From positions 14,304,225 through 14,368,224 of the forward strand of contig OY720347.1 in NCBI GenBank assembly GCA_963082975.1: a stretch of 64,000 bases of DNA. The letters run 5' to 3'. The position numbers were made by a program, and so were the translations under genes. Under the pieces are notes generated by a model. That model searched no databases. It was not told where the DNA came from and saw nothing but the letters and a program-made list of their open reading frames with translations. Within the stretch, counting starts at the first letter, position 1; the number at the start of each line of letters is the position of its first letter. Source of the DNA: Labia minor. Its lineage: Eukaryota > Arthropoda > Insecta > Dermaptera > Spongiphoridae. This document shows positions 23,846 through 36,162 of the stretch, piece after piece.

Positions 23846-24362
23846 ATTAAATCTATCTATCTCTGTGGTTCTACGGAACTCGAAAGTTCTTGGCGGCAGT
23901 AACCACACCTCTCCATGTATCCCTATTCTGAGCCACAACCCTCCAATCCCTACCCTCTCTCATCTCTCGCACGTCCCTTCCTACATTATCCACTCAGCGC
24001 GTCCAAGCGGACGTTTCCCCCACTCGGGCTCCCCACCAATATATTTTTCGCCATTCTTTCATCTCCCATTCTAGCCACGTGCCCTGCCCATCGCAGCCTT
24101 CTCGATTTTATAATTCTAACTTTATTTTAAATCTACTCTCATCCCACATGGTCATGCCTCACACCCATATAATACAACAGGAAAAATAACACTGTTTTAT
24201 ATATTTTAATTTTTATCCGCTTTGATTATAATTTTGACGCGATAAGCCCCTTTGCTGCATGATAACAGGCGTTTCTCAAATGCAACCTAGCTTTAAATTC
24301 TTCTCGAATATTATTACCCTTCGTGATTACAGATCCTAAGTATTTAAATTTTTCTACATTTT
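23846..24362 (-). mobile_element. Non-LTR retrotransposon fragment (reverse transcriptase C-terminus)
   Basis: Minus-strand translation in shifting frames gives VEKFKYLGSVITKGNNIREE, then ARLHLRNACYHAAKGLIASK, RRLRWAGHVARMGDERMAK and DTWRGVVTAAKNF. These are the thumb and C-terminal motifs of endonuclease/reverse-transcriptase ORF2 proteins of insect LINEs. Stops and frameshifts and missing middle parts show it is dead. The 3' end runs into AGATAGATAGAT. A related fragment lies at 57195-57955. Confidence 0.85.
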
Positions 24363-24485
24363 TGTGAATGCAATTTAATAATTATTTAAAAATAATTATA
24401 AATAACAAGCAATTTTAAATTAAATATGAGTTTAATTATTCTAATTCTTTAATTCCTTTATTTGATTTCACAAAACTTGAATGTA

Positions 24486-24486
24486 C

Positions 24487-24530
<44 letters not shown>
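24486..24530. repeat. (TA)n microsatellite
   Basis: About 40 bp of TA, again immediately before family B sequence. Confidence 0.9.
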
Positions 24531-24531
<1 letters not shown>

Positions 24532-24534
24532 TTA

Positions 24535-25335
24535 ATTATTATTGGGTTTGACTGGTAATATTAATGCCTGGGACACCGAGCTCTTGCTCGACCCTTTAAA
24601 AAATATTGATATACAATTCTTTAATTATTTATTACAATTATTAAATGTTGCATCATTGCATCAATCTGATTAAAATGAATGGAACTGGGGCCCTCAAAAA
24701 TAATGCCTGGTTTACCGAGCCACCACTCGGTCAATAAAAAAAAAATGATTCCTTATTATCTGGTTTGGCTGATAATATTAATACCTTATTCACCGAATCG
24801 CCATTCAAATAATAACATACAAACAGAAATGTAGGCGTGTTGATATAAAATATATACCTGGGACACCGAACTATCACTCGACCCTTTAACCAATTTATAC
24901 AATTTATTTTTATATACTTTAAAAATTTTACAATTTTTTAATTATTTATTATAATTGTTAAATGGGATTTCTAAAAATGACCCATTAAAAATTTGTTTCC
25001 TAAAATGTTTCAAATTAATTAAAATAAATTGTATAAATGTTCGTTTATAAAATCTATATATCTGTGTGTCAGTGTGTCTGTCGTTTAGTGTTATTATAAT
25101 GTAAAATTATAGAGAAAAAATGTTTAGACATTATTGTAGACATTTTCATTCTGTAAATTAAATAATTTTATTTCATTTAAATAAATATCTATTTTTAAAT
25201 ATTTTTTGCTCTCTACATTATTAATCTAATTCTCACAATATATTAAGATCATATAAATTGGAATTATCATTCTGAGAACCCATTTACATATATATATTTA
25301 TATATAATTTTAGCTAGCATAATAAGATATGATAT
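24535..25335. mobile_element. Family B repeat cluster
   Basis: Several broken units: GGGTTTGACTGGTAATATTA with CCTGGGACACCGAGCTC (24543-24585), TACCGAGCCACCACTCGG (24715-24732), and CCTGGGACACCGAAC (24858). Then ATGTTTAGACATTATTGTAG (25119) repeats the sequence at 20379, and the tail TTTTAGCTAGCATAATAAG lies near 25308. A GTGTGTCAGTGTGTCTGTCG tract is at 25064. Confidence 0.55.
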
Positions 25336-26050
25336 ATATAATGATTATTAATTTTTTTTATAATGAATTAAAAATTTGCATAATTTCATAATTTCAATAT
25401 TACAAAAAGACGATACGGCACCGATTTAAATGAAAACAAAAGAAATAAAAAATTATCAATCAAATTGATTTCTAATGAGAGTTATCTTTTCGAAATTAAA
25501 TTATTCCAATAAAATCCAATTATAAGTCGAATAATTTATTTATTTTTAGTAGGATAATGATTGATTCTGAAAATAATTTTATGATCAAAATTTTATTCAT
25601 ATTTATTTATTAGAAAATTCTACCGAAATTAATTTTAAAAGATATAATATATTATCTGAATATCTTAAAAATTATATATAACGAATATTCCAGAATTCTT
25701 ATAGATCTAATATCTGTTTTGTTGCTTATTTCAATCTTCTTTCCCTTTCCTCCTGCTTAAAAACAAAAATAAATAAACAGAACACTCACACATTGACACT
25801 TGCTGAATCGAGGCTAGTCCGCTTTGAATCGCAGCCTAAAACAAGAGGCTACTGCAAAGAGATCTATTTTTATTTTGGTCCATGTTCTACGGTTTGCACA
25901 CTTTTAGGCGGGAAGCCAATCTCCCGATGAACAATAATATTCTTTGAGAAATGCAAATATGAATTTTATTTTGTTTTAAAATTAATCTACACATTCAACT
26001 TACTGAAATTATTATTTTTTTCTTAGGTTGTTTTAAATATTTTCTTTGAG

Positions 26051-26083
<33 letters not shown>

Positions 26084-26399
26084 ATATTTTACACATAATA
26101 TAAAAAATTGATTACTTATTATTTTCTTATTTTTATATTAAAATAATTCTTTCAATGAATAATTATTTTTTTTTTATTTTTATATACGTATATCTAATTA
26201 ATCAGATATTAATTTCTTGTATTTGAAAACTTAAAAAAATTATAATTGGTTTTTTATTCTCGTTGTAAAACTTCCGTAGTTAATATTTATAAAATTTGAT
26301 AAAGACAGTAACAGGTTAATTTACAGCTTTTATAGAACCTGCTTGGTTCTTCTGAGGCAGAAAATTATTTTGTGTCTAATTTATTCTTCAAAAATACTA
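25336..26399. other. AT-rich gap with a small islet
   Basis: No gene supported. An islet at 25785-25935 (CACTTGCTGAATCGAGGC ... GGCGGGAAGCCAATCTCC) is unassigned. A TA tract lies at 26050-26076. Confidence 0.35.
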
Positions 26400-26585
26400 A
26401 TTTTTACACGCTTTTATTTAGCTTACACCCGTTTCCGTGTCGTCAAATCTTGCAACGTTATTTTGTCCCACTTCCCAATGTTCCAATGAGCTGAAATTTC
26501 GCATACATATGTAACTCCGATGACAATACAATATTCTGATTCAACTTAGGTCATAGGTGACCTAGGAGGTATTATATTTATCAAT
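26400..26585. mobile_element. Transposon tail-like sequence
   Basis: Contains CCAATGAGCTGAAATTTCGC followed by ACATATGTAACTCCGATGAC and GTCATAGGTGACC, a pattern (ATGAGCTGAAATTT plus CAATAC) typical of terminal regions of insect transposons. Boundaries are not visible. Confidence 0.4.
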
Positions 26586-26916
26586 TTGTAATTACATATT
26601 ACATAATATAGAAAAATAGTAATTAAATATTAATATAATATTAATTTAAATCATGTTTAATTAATTTGTAAAAATATTTTTATTTAAATGAATATCAATT
26701 AAAGTAATGGCGATATTGTTTTTGAAAAGATATATGTATATATAAACCAATAATCTAATAATAATAATAATAATCAGCCCCCTATACCACCGATTTGATA
26801 TATAGTATGTATTTTGAGGTGAAGAATCGACTTGAATTAGATTCTTTCAACATTCACACTATAACCTCAATTTAAAAACCGGGCGAAATTTCTATCAAAA
26901 CTAAAATTTAGGAAAT

Positions 26917-27298
26917 AAAAAAAAAACTTTAAAAACACGTTTTTATTTAAATGCACTAAAAAGGAGAAAATAATTTATCCATGCACACCACAATTTCCTT
27001 ACAATTAATCATATCTAAAAAATGAAAGCGTGGACGCCAAACATGCAGGGAAAAACGTAAATTCTACTTCAAATAGACATAGTTGTCAGTTATAGTAGAA
27101 AAGGAAAAAAAACAGAAAGGATTGTGGATATACAATGAAATGTCCTTCGTATTCTTTTCCTTTCTCTGCATGTTTGGCGTCCACGCTTTCATTTTTTAGA
27201 TATGATTAATTGTAAGGAAATTGTGGTGTGTGTGGATAAATTATTTTCTCCTTTTTAGTGCATTTAAATAAAAACGTGTTTTTAAAAAGTTTTTTTTT
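26917..27298. repeat. Long inverted repeat, about 132-bp arms
   Basis: The left arm 26917-27048 and right arm 27166-27298 are nearly perfect reverse complements: GCGTGGACGCCAAACATGCAG versus CTGCATGTTTGGCGTCCACGC at the loop side, AAAAACACGTTTTTATTTAA at the outside. The loop is about 117 bp. No coding frame. It behaves like a foldback MITE or a hairpin-RNA source. Confidence 0.85.
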
Positions 27299-27539
27299 AT
27301 ATTTTTTTATTATTTAACTAATTGAAAATGCTTATCAATAAAATAGAATCCAAAGTTTTAAATTGAAAAAAGATAAATAAATTTCGAAAGAAACTAAACC
27401 TTACTCACTTATACTCATATCACCTCCTAAATGTTCAATTTGCTTAATTCTTAAATAAATTTGTTACAATTTTAGAAATTAATTCTTTCGAAAATTTGAA
27501 AGTAGATATAACTTAAAACTCATTTTTGTAATTCGTCCC

Positions 27540-27924
27540 CTCCACACCCACCAGACCTTCTGCGAGATTATCACTTGTTGCTTACAGTCGGTTTGTTGAT
27601 AAACATTATCTTATACACCCGAGAGAGTTTGTTGTAGATAGTTAGCCCCTTGGTGGAGTGGCCACCGCTCTTTACATCCCAGAAGGCGGGGGGGGGGGGG
27701 GTGGCGCGTGTCTTGCAGCAGCAGCGCCGCGTGACTCGCAGTTGGATGCCGAGCGCGGAAGCTAACGTCTGTTATCAGCCGTGTTGGTTTACCCGCCTAC
27801 ATCCCCGTTTAATTAAGTGTCGTTTGTTTTCCACGATCCATTCGGTTGACAATCGAAGGTCAGGAAGCCCTTCTGCATTGCGTCCTCCTTGACCATGTGA
27901 ATGAACTAATTACATGCCAGGAGC
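27540..27924 (+). promoter_or_regulatory. GC-rich island: probable promoter and 5' UTR
   Basis: Composition changes sharply at about 27540 from AT-rich to GC-rich, with a 14-base G run at 27690, GCAGCAGCAGCGCCGCGTG and GAGCGCGGAAGC. It leads directly into the signal-peptide exon at 27925. It carries competing ATGs (27650 and 27846, frames of 80 and 75 codons), so the leader may contain upstream ORFs. Function is inferred. Confidence 0.4.
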
Positions 27925-28527
27925 ATGATGTTAGTCGTGGCTTTGTGTCTCATGATGCAACTGGTCCAATTCTCAGCTGCTATCTGGCCTCCACAGAAAC
28001 CCAAGCCTGTTTCAATGGCAGTCCGGAAATCAAGAAAATATCGTTCCGTTGGCAAATCCAAAAAACTTGGTAAGCTTTTCATCTAACATTGAATTTTCCT
28101 CCTGGTTCAAATTGACAGATACCATAGTTATCTCGCCCACCTATTCCCCCCAATAACAAGTTCCGATTCAAAACAACATCCCACTTTTATTGTACAATAC
28201 CTATTCAATTCATTAATCTAAATTTCAAAAGAAATCCTTGACAACCAAGCATAATCGATGATAAGAATAAAAAATAACAAAAAAAAAAAACAGAAATAGA
28301 TAAATATTGGATATTGCAGTGACATCTTGGTTTGTCTGCAAAAATATATTCTTTAATCCGATGTCATTTATTCAGGTGGTAGTTTCTTGAGCCAAGGTCT
28401 TGGAGACCTGAGGCGACTACGCCCCTCAAGCGCCTCACTGCCTGTCATTCGATCCAAGTTTGCTGCCCACTGCCTGACTTGCCACGATTTATCGACAAAT
28501 CACTTGGACCATTTGCAAATATTATAA
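27925..28527 (+). CDS. Putative small secreted protein, two-exon model
   Basis: Exon 1 (27925-28069) encodes MMLVVALCLMMQLVQFSAAI: a short start, hydrophobic core and Ala-Ala before a Trp-Pro-Pro stretch, a textbook signal peptide. A basic segment (KSRKYRSVGKSKK, with dibasic sites) follows. The donor is G|GTAAGC at 28070. The nearest compatible exon starts at 28376 after CATTTATTCAG, enters in phase 1, reads GGSFLSQGLGDLRRLRPS and further, contains a CLTC motif and stops at 28525-28527, giving 98 residues with a 306-bp intron. Exon 1 could instead splice to exon-like segments farther right (37763 onward), also phase 1. A second frame through exon 1 (from 27846) is open too, so coding frame is not proven. 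I recognise no family; a neuropeptide- or growth-factor-like secreted product is one possibility. Confidence 0.38.
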
Positions 28528-31500
28528 TAATAGAAAAAAAAAACAAAAAAAAAAAAAACAATTGAACTAAAATCCATTCAATTTCATCAATTATAATCAA
28601 TTAATGAAATCTTTATTTTCTTCATTGACTGTACTTTGATTAAAAATTAAATACTTAAAATAATAAAATAGTTTTTATTTTAAATGGTAATTCAGACTAA
28701 AATTCTAGTGAAATCATAGCAATGAAAAGAAAAGAATCCAATTGAAAAACAGAACAAGTGGTTGATAAAATGAATAAAAATGGTTCAATTCTTATAGAAA
28801 CCAAGTTTCCTTAAAAGTCATCATAAATATATATTTATACTGATGATTTCATTTAATATAATACAAATATTTGCTAATCTAAAACAGGATAGAGATAAGA
28901 GTTTTTATATGCTAGGTCTTGGAGGGAAACAGATGACTCCCTACCAGCAGGGAATCTGCTCGAGAGGAGCGGATTCAATTGGTTCAATCATGATTAATTA
29001 AGACACTGAATGACTCGTTCAACGAAAAAATATTCGGCTCTGAAATGAATAAAAAACAAACTGAGTAGGATTCATGAAAATAATCCTTTTCATTTTATTA
29101 TCATGAAAAATTAGTATTATATATTATTATGTCAAGTTCAAGGATCAAATTTATATTTTATTAATACTAAAAAACTTTATCTACTAATATTGTTTAATTA
29201 TAACTATCGGTTTAATTAGAAATCATCAAAAGAAAAATGAATAGCAAGTAAAGAATAAAATTTCAATACATCTTCAATTAAATATCATAAAAGATAACAC
29301 TTTTGTTTTTTTAAATAAAAACAAAATTCATTTTTTACAAATCATTCATTTTCTATTTCTGTTATAAAAAAAATTATTAATTTCATTATTAATATTAATT
29401 TATTTTTTTCTAGAAAAGAAACAATTCATCACAATTTTCTTTTTGATTGATTTCTAAATTATTTATTTTGATTGAAACACTTAACATTTAATGATCAGAT
29501 CATTTAAATGAAATCTAAACTATTAAATTAAAATCCATTAAGCAATCGATAAATTTACAGATATCGGTAAGATAACAATAATCAGACTCTCCTTATCCAA
29601 AGATTAATTGAATAGAGAATAGAAATTGATTTCAGATCCAATAAAAATAAAATTATAAAATATTAATATATAATTTCTTAAATTGTTAATATTACTTATA
29701 GATTTTATATTATATTTGTGTACCTAGGTATTAAATAATTATAATTAGACCGATTAATTATACATTGATATCAGAGAAACAGTTATAAAAAGCTAAGTGG
29801 ATATGTTAAGGAGATATTTGTGAAAATAAATTAAAATAACCAAAATTAATAAAAAAATTCCAAAATTAAAAATTATCAAGTTCCATTATATAAATAGATA
29901 TAGATCAGTAATTAATTTTATCAATTATTTACAAATAAATGATTAATTTACATTCTTAATCATAAATAAATAAATAACTGTCGACGTTAGGATTGTGAAA
30001 ATTATAATTACGAGTACGTATATAATAATATTTTTAAGATAATCGAACTAATATGATTTTGCATCACCCACTTAATATAATTTATAAAAAAAGAATTTGT
30101 TATCTTTTGCATCCTTTGACTTGATTAGAAAATACGATTATAATAATAATTTTACAAAAATATTTAGATATATTTTACTTTTTATGTATTTAAATTACTA
30201 TTTAAACGTATAAATTTTGCTCGGTTGCATAACCCGTAGGCGTAAACGATTTTCTGTTATTACATATAATGTCTATATCTACCAGAGAGATTTATAATAA
30301 AATTACTAATTTCTCCCATTCACTTAAAGTGTAATTATCAATTAATGTAATAAATAAACATTCCTTTGCGAATTGAAACTATTTTTAAATTCCTAGAATC
30401 TATTGTGCCTTCCTGTTAACTGTCTCCTCTTTTAAATTTAGTTTCAAGTCATTCTTTTGCCAAATTTTCCCCAGATATATTTTCACAGAATATTAAATGT
30501 CTCTAAATATATTAACTCTACGTTTGAATAAATTGAAATATTAAAAAAATATGTATTTTGAAATATAAATTTGTCTTTTAAATCATATTTGAATTATAGG
30601 TGTATAATAAATTACAATGAAACTAATAGTAAATTTCATATAAAAAGTGATTAAAAATTATATATATAAATTATTAAAACTATGAACGTTTCAATTTTTA
30701 TTAAATTTGATTTTGAAATTTTGAAGAATATATTTTCTATAAATAAAAGTTTTGTATTTGATGTTTGATACTTAAATTATCTGTGAAAATTTTCCCACAT
30801 CATGATGAATTGTAAATTTTAATATTCTGATTTGTAAAAGATAAAGATAAAAAATGCTTTTTGTTCTCACTCGTTAATTCTCTTAAACACCTTGAAGATC
30901 ATAAAATACAATCTATAGAATCAAAATCAATGACTTAATTCAATAAATAAAAAGTTTTCACTGTTTTTATGACAAGTACTATAATAGTAGAATTTTAGAT
31001 AAAAAAAAATCAACAAATAAAAAAATAGAAAAGGAAAGAACCAACATAGTTTATGTGAATTTGAGTTTCGAATCTGCAAAAAAACATCAGTGTCTGCAAC
31101 CAACATGGCAATTGATGGGTTGGTTGCCGCCCACTAAGGCGTTTTTTTTTCTCCAACTTTCTGTTTTACTATCAACCATTCAATTACAAACATCACGCGC
31201 TTTAATGCTTGACATGTATTAATATAACATTCAATCTAAGTAATATTATAAACAATCGGTCATATATATTCAATGAAAAAAAAAATTCTTTCATGTCCAA
31301 TTACATTCATCGTTCTTTAGCTATTTCAAAAAATGAATTGATTAAATAACCTTGGCCGGCAATTTTTCGTTTATTGATTCAATCTTGGTTTACGGAAAAT
31401 GTCACATAGACTTGAATAAAAGCCAAATAAAAAAGATAAAGTTCATTGAAATTGAAAATATTTTTAAATAATTTATTTAAAATTGGCATTTATTATTAAA

Positions 31501-33505
31501 AAAAAGAGAAAATAATTTTACATAAAAATTTATTATTTTATTCAAATATTCAATAAAATTATGAATTTAATAAATTTGTTATTAATAATAGACTGTTTAA
31601 TATTTTAAGAGGCTTTGATATATCCCTCAAATTTTCATTTGGTATATATATACATACATATCTACTCTTATAAAACGAATATTTATTTGAATCTACAATA
31701 CGGAAGGAATAATTTTCTAAATATCAAGGGGCAATATCAAAATATAGGAAAATTAACTAATCTGAATAATTTTAATTCAAATAGTGATATAATATTAATA
31801 TTATTAATATACTATTTTTGTCTTGTGTAACATTAACACTCACAACCAAACCATCCAGTGTCAATACTTTATTAACTTAACATTGAATTGACTCTCCAAA
31901 ATAAATAAATAAATACTGCAACAAATCTATAATAATTCAAAAGAAAACTTAAGTATTATATTGTTTTTATTTAATTTTTTTTTAGTTCTCTCTTCTCTAT
32001 TATTATTATTATTATTATAATTTATATTTATTTTACAACAGACTCAATACTCAACACAATAGCCTCTATTAATTCTTAATCATTTATCAATTATGTCAGG
32101 ATATTTTAAATTTTAAACTTTCATAACCATCATATATCTTAACCCAATGACTAAGCCAGTTATTAAATAACAATTCTGGCCGGTTTTTCTTATATAAAAC
32201 GTCCAAATAATTATATTCAAACTTTTTTTTAGCGCTAATAGTTATAATAATAGGGAAAGCAATAAGTAGTTATAATAATCCTATAACACTTACTCTCTTC
32301 TTTGATATTAAAAACAAAATAAACTAAAATAAACACAAAAATATTAATTCAACTAAAAGTAATAAAATTATTTATTTATTTAAGTATTTTTAATAAAAAT
32401 ATTGCTTATAGCTTGTTAGGTATTTAATATATACATAAAAATTATTGATAAAAAATAAGTATCAACGTTTATAAAAATAAATAGTGCCTGTATATTTCTG
32501 TTCTAGCGTCATAATTATTATAATAAGAAAAACTTATTTTGGATAGATAGAGAGGTGTCGAACTATTATTTGTTCAGTGATCCCCGAAAAGCTTGAAATT
32601 TCTCGTAGGTGTCTTTTACATTTCAAGATACAGACAGACACGATAAAATGTCAAGAAAGACAAACATCTAAACTACAAAAGAAACAACAGAATGTCAGAC
32701 ATTGATAAAATTATCAAATATTTCATGATGTGTTATACTATATATTAATAAATATTGTAGGTTTTATTGTAGTTCACGTTAAACTGGTTTTAAACGAAAA
32801 CTGGTTAGTTATGTTTACAAAATTTCAACCCCCCTTTTTCATTCCTTTATTTGCAAGAAGTTTCACCCTTAACTTCGATCTTTCAACTAAAAACAAATCC
32901 AATGCTTCACTAATACCGAGCTTCTTGAATCAATATAATAGGAGAATATTCGTAATTAAAATTGATAAAATGCCATAAAAATTAGTTGAACTGAATAGTT
33001 TGGTAAGCTCTAGATGCCCAACATTTTGAAATAATGTTAGATAAGCTAAATGCAAAACATTGATCGATATCGAGCTCCTTTCTTCTTCTATTCATTTCTC
33101 AATTGCAAAATATTTATTCGGTTTATCATTAAAAGAATAGGTAAATATAATAAGAATCCTCCATTAATTCATCTCTCCTTTCTTATGATAATTGACTGGT
33201 TAACCTTTATTATATAAAAGCTTTAATGATTAGAGAAAATTTGTAAGAAGAATTTTTAGGTAATTATGCTTTTATTCATGAAATGGTTATTTCTTCTTTT
33301 ACTACAACAAAAGATGTTATTCATTTTTTAACTAATTAAAGTTAATAAATCATCATAAAGAACACATCATACTTTATGTTATTTATTATTATTTTATTAT
33401 GTAATTGAATGAATAAATAAAATAGTATTAAATTAAATTAGTGATTAATTTTAAAAGTTTATTATTTAATATTATTTATTAAAATATTATATATATATAT
33501 AATAG
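28528..33505. other. Long AT-rich desert
   Basis: No gene is supported. A small islet at 28905-29040 contains GGTCTTGGAGGGAAACAG and GCAGGGAATCTGCTCGAGAG. Others are at 31075-31145 (CCAACATGGCAATTGATGGG) and 32530-32700 (CAGTGATCCCCGAAAAGC). The short ORFs at 31615, 32730 and similar are low-complexity, AT-driven and without homology signs. No repeat ends recognised. Confidence 0.35.
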
Positions 33506-33509
33506 TTTT

Positions 33510-33765
33510 TTCTTTGACACGTTGTCGTACTTCATCTATAGTCGGAGAGGCCAAAGTTGGTGCCTGAGCCGACCCCACCCTCGGCCATCCAGTTCCCGTG
33601 CTTGCCCCCACCATTCCAACAAGACCATACCGCGCAACTCTGTTGCGCATATCACATTTTTTATAGTTTAGTTTGAGAGAGTAGAAGACTGTGATGGAGG
33701 GGAAATCACTCTAGGAGGGGGTACACCGCCTCTCCTGGCCACCACCCCTCTCGGACCGAACATTT
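33510..33765. other. GC-rich islet, unassigned
   Basis: GC-rich sequence with CCGACCCCACCCTCGGCC and GGCCACCACCCCTCTCGG. A minus-strand frame (33462-33650) covers part of it (MRNRVARYGLVGMVGASTG) but ends in AT-rich sequence and shows no motif. It might be a transposon fragment or exon relic. Confidence 0.25.
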
Positions 33766-33884
33766 ATTGTAGAACGAGTAGCCACAAAGTTTTGAATCTT
33801 TTAAATCTCTAACTTTTTCCTAAATTTACACTTGGTATACTATTACTAGATAGATATATACAATATATATATATGTATATATAT

Positions 33885-34230
33885 ACACGAGGTTTGTTTA
33901 AAAGAAAAGGTGAATTTTGAAATATTTCGAAAAGTATTTATTTATTCATCAATATCCATTTTGTCCCCTTCAAAGTAATTCCCCTCAGATATATTTCTTA
34001 TGCCAGCGCTTCTTCCAATCGTTGAAGAACTTCTGAAATGCACTTTTCGGTATGGCCATCAGTTGGTTCTTCGATTCCAATTTACCTGATCAATTGTGGC
34101 AAAACTCTTTCCTTTCATTGGTCTCTTCAGTTTTGGGAATAGGATAAAAGGAATCCAATTCTGATGAATACGGTGTTGTACCACTTATAAACATTTTTTT
34201 GAGACCCAAAGCAGAATCGCCGAAAAATAA
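33885..34230 (-). mobile_element. Mariner-type transposon fragment
   Basis: Starts CACGAGGTTTGTTTAAAAG, like the ACGAGGTGTGTTCAAAAAG terminus of insect mariner elements, and continues with ATTTTGTCCCCTTCAAAGTA, GCCAGCGCTTCTTCCAATCG and GGTATGGCCATCAG, as in the complementary strand of the transposase 3' end. Minus-strand translation gives scraps such as ITLKGTK and RPMKGKSFATI. The other end and the catalytic region are missing, so the copy is dead. Confidence 0.6.
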
Positions 34231-34652
34231 TTCAAATTGAGAATTGTTAAGATAAAAAAAAACGAATCAATTAATTTTTGTGCTTAATTTGAACTAGATA
34301 TGTCATTAATATTATTCTGATAATTCAGAATATTTATATATCCACTCAAAACTCATGCCAATTGATATATTAAGAAGGCAATATTGATCGTCTTCTGATA
34401 AATCATAATAAATAATAATAATAATAATTTTTAGTCTTAAATCTTTTCAATTAAATGATAAATATTATGATTAATAGATTAAGTATATTAAATTATTGAG
34501 TAGAGAATGTTATCAAGTTGTTGTAATCTTATAGGAGAAAATTTATGTTAGAGATCAGAAAGTAGAAAAAATGACTGGAGTCATCAAACAAAAAAAGATT
34601 AATTAAAATATATACAACTTATTTATTTGACACATTAAATAATTATATATAT
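34231..34652. other. AT-rich gap
   Basis: No gene or repeat end seen. Confidence 0.4.
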
Positions 34653-34884
34653 ATTAGAACTAGGGTGATCAAACGTCCCGTTTTTCCGGGATTGTCCCGA
34701 TTTTAGGTGCTCTGTCCCGGTGTCGTCTTCGGGACAGTCTATTGTCCCGGTTTTTAAATATTTAAACCCGACGAACGTTTTCTCACAATCATTTTGGTTC
34801 TTATTTTTGATTTTTCATTCAATATGGCTCTTAAAAAAATGTCCCAGTTTAGTGTTTTCGAAATATGTTAAGTATAATTAGAAC
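34653..34884 (+). mobile_element. hAT-like MITE (TAGGGTGACC family), decayed right end
   Basis: The body is 34661-34876. The left end TAGGGTGATCAAACGTCCCG is followed by CCGGGATTGTCCCG and GTCTTCGGGACAG. The 8-bp duplication ATTAGAAC is identical at 34653-34660 and 34877-34884. The right end reads TTTCGAAATATGTTAAGTAT where siblings have TTTCGAAATATGGTCACCC, so the terminus has mutated while the target duplication survived. Confidence 0.85.
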
Positions 34885-35600
34885 CAAATAAATAATTTCA
34901 TTACAATATTTTTTAATACTTGCGATTTGTTTTGTTTGTTTTATTCAACCTTTGTAATATTTTTTCCCCGCTTTTCAAGCAATGAAGCATGACGTTATTA
35001 TATCAAAATATTATAAATGTTTCTTCAAATGAAAATAAAGCATTCATTATAACTCTGATTCAAAAGCTAATAAACTATCTTAAGTTAATATGGAAAATTC
35101 CAATGTCCAAAAAATAAGAAAATCCTGAAAATTTACTTCCAATATAATAAATATGTAATGAAACATTATTTTAAGTTTTAAAAATTAATTTTATTTTAAA
35201 TAATATGACTAAAAACTTCCTAGTTTAGTAATGATGCTGAGATACGGAAATATATATAGATATATGTATATATCCTCTCTTACATAAGAAACATTTTTTT
35301 TTACAAATTTTAACAGAAAAAAAAACAAAATTAACGGATAATTTGATTACTATTTCTCCTCATTATAAGTGTCAAGTCCAATGATCTAATCAGAGATTTA
35401 AAATTCTTCTCCAAAATAAAAAATTGGCAGTCGTGGGACTGGCCGACAGAAGTGAAAACTTGTGCGTAAGAAATTTGAAAGAAGACGGAATGCGCACCAG
35501 CTTCACGAGAAAAATGAAATTTATATACGTATATATATATATATAAAATTCATAATTATTTTTTTCAGCAAACTGATTATTATTACAAAAATATTAAAAA
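34885..35600. other. AT-rich gap with small islet
   Basis: No gene seen; an islet at 35425-35515 (GGCAGTCGTGGGACTGGCCG) has a short inverted repeat but no assignment. Confidence 0.35.
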
Positions 35601-35604
35601 TACG

Positions 35605-35770
35605 ATGTGTATGAATATATATATATATATGTCTGTCTGTCTGTCTCTGTGTGTGTGTGTGTCTGTCAAATACTCAAAAACTACCCGTCCGATTGCGATG
35701 AAACTTTCAGGGATTGTTGTGGGCGTCCCAGGGAAGGTTTTAGTGTAGTTAAATCCAAAATTAATTTATC
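35605..35770 (+). mobile_element. Transposon tail with GTCT/GT repeats
   Basis: TA tract, GTCTGTCTGTCTGTCTCTGT and GT repeats, then CAAATACTCAAAAACTACCC, GTCCGATTGCGATGAAACTT and GGGCGTCCCAGGGAAGG. This is the stereotyped sequence at ends of insect Helitron- or LINE-derived repeats. The 75-codon ORF across it is not a gene. Confidence 0.6.
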
Positions 35771-36162
35771 CAAAATTAATTTAAATAGTAATATTTTGAT
35801 AAAAGTCTATTTATGGTTACCATGGTTACATTGAAAAATTTACAATAAATAAATAAAAATAATTGGAAATCTTTTCAAATTATTATTTTGATAAATTTTA
35901 TTAATATTTTTAATTTTTTTTAAACTGCCAAAAATAACATACCCATAATAATAGTTGTAATAAAAATAAAAATATAAATCACAATGTAAGTAAAATATTG
36001 AATCGTTTTATTTATATTGTTTCAATTATTGTTTGAATATTTATTAAATTTATATATAGATTAATTTACATGTTTAAATGTATATTTAATAAATTTATTT
36101 ATTGATTCTTAATATTAACAATTCCAATTACTTTCTTGAAAATTTTTTTTATTTAAAAGCAT
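35771..36162. other. AT-rich gap
   Basis: No gene or repeat end seen. Confidence 0.4.

Noticed and set aside
23865..24130. Two plus-strand ORFs of about 70 codons rich in Pro/Ser/His
   Set aside because: They are the antisense of the LINE reverse-transcriptase fragment on the minus strand.
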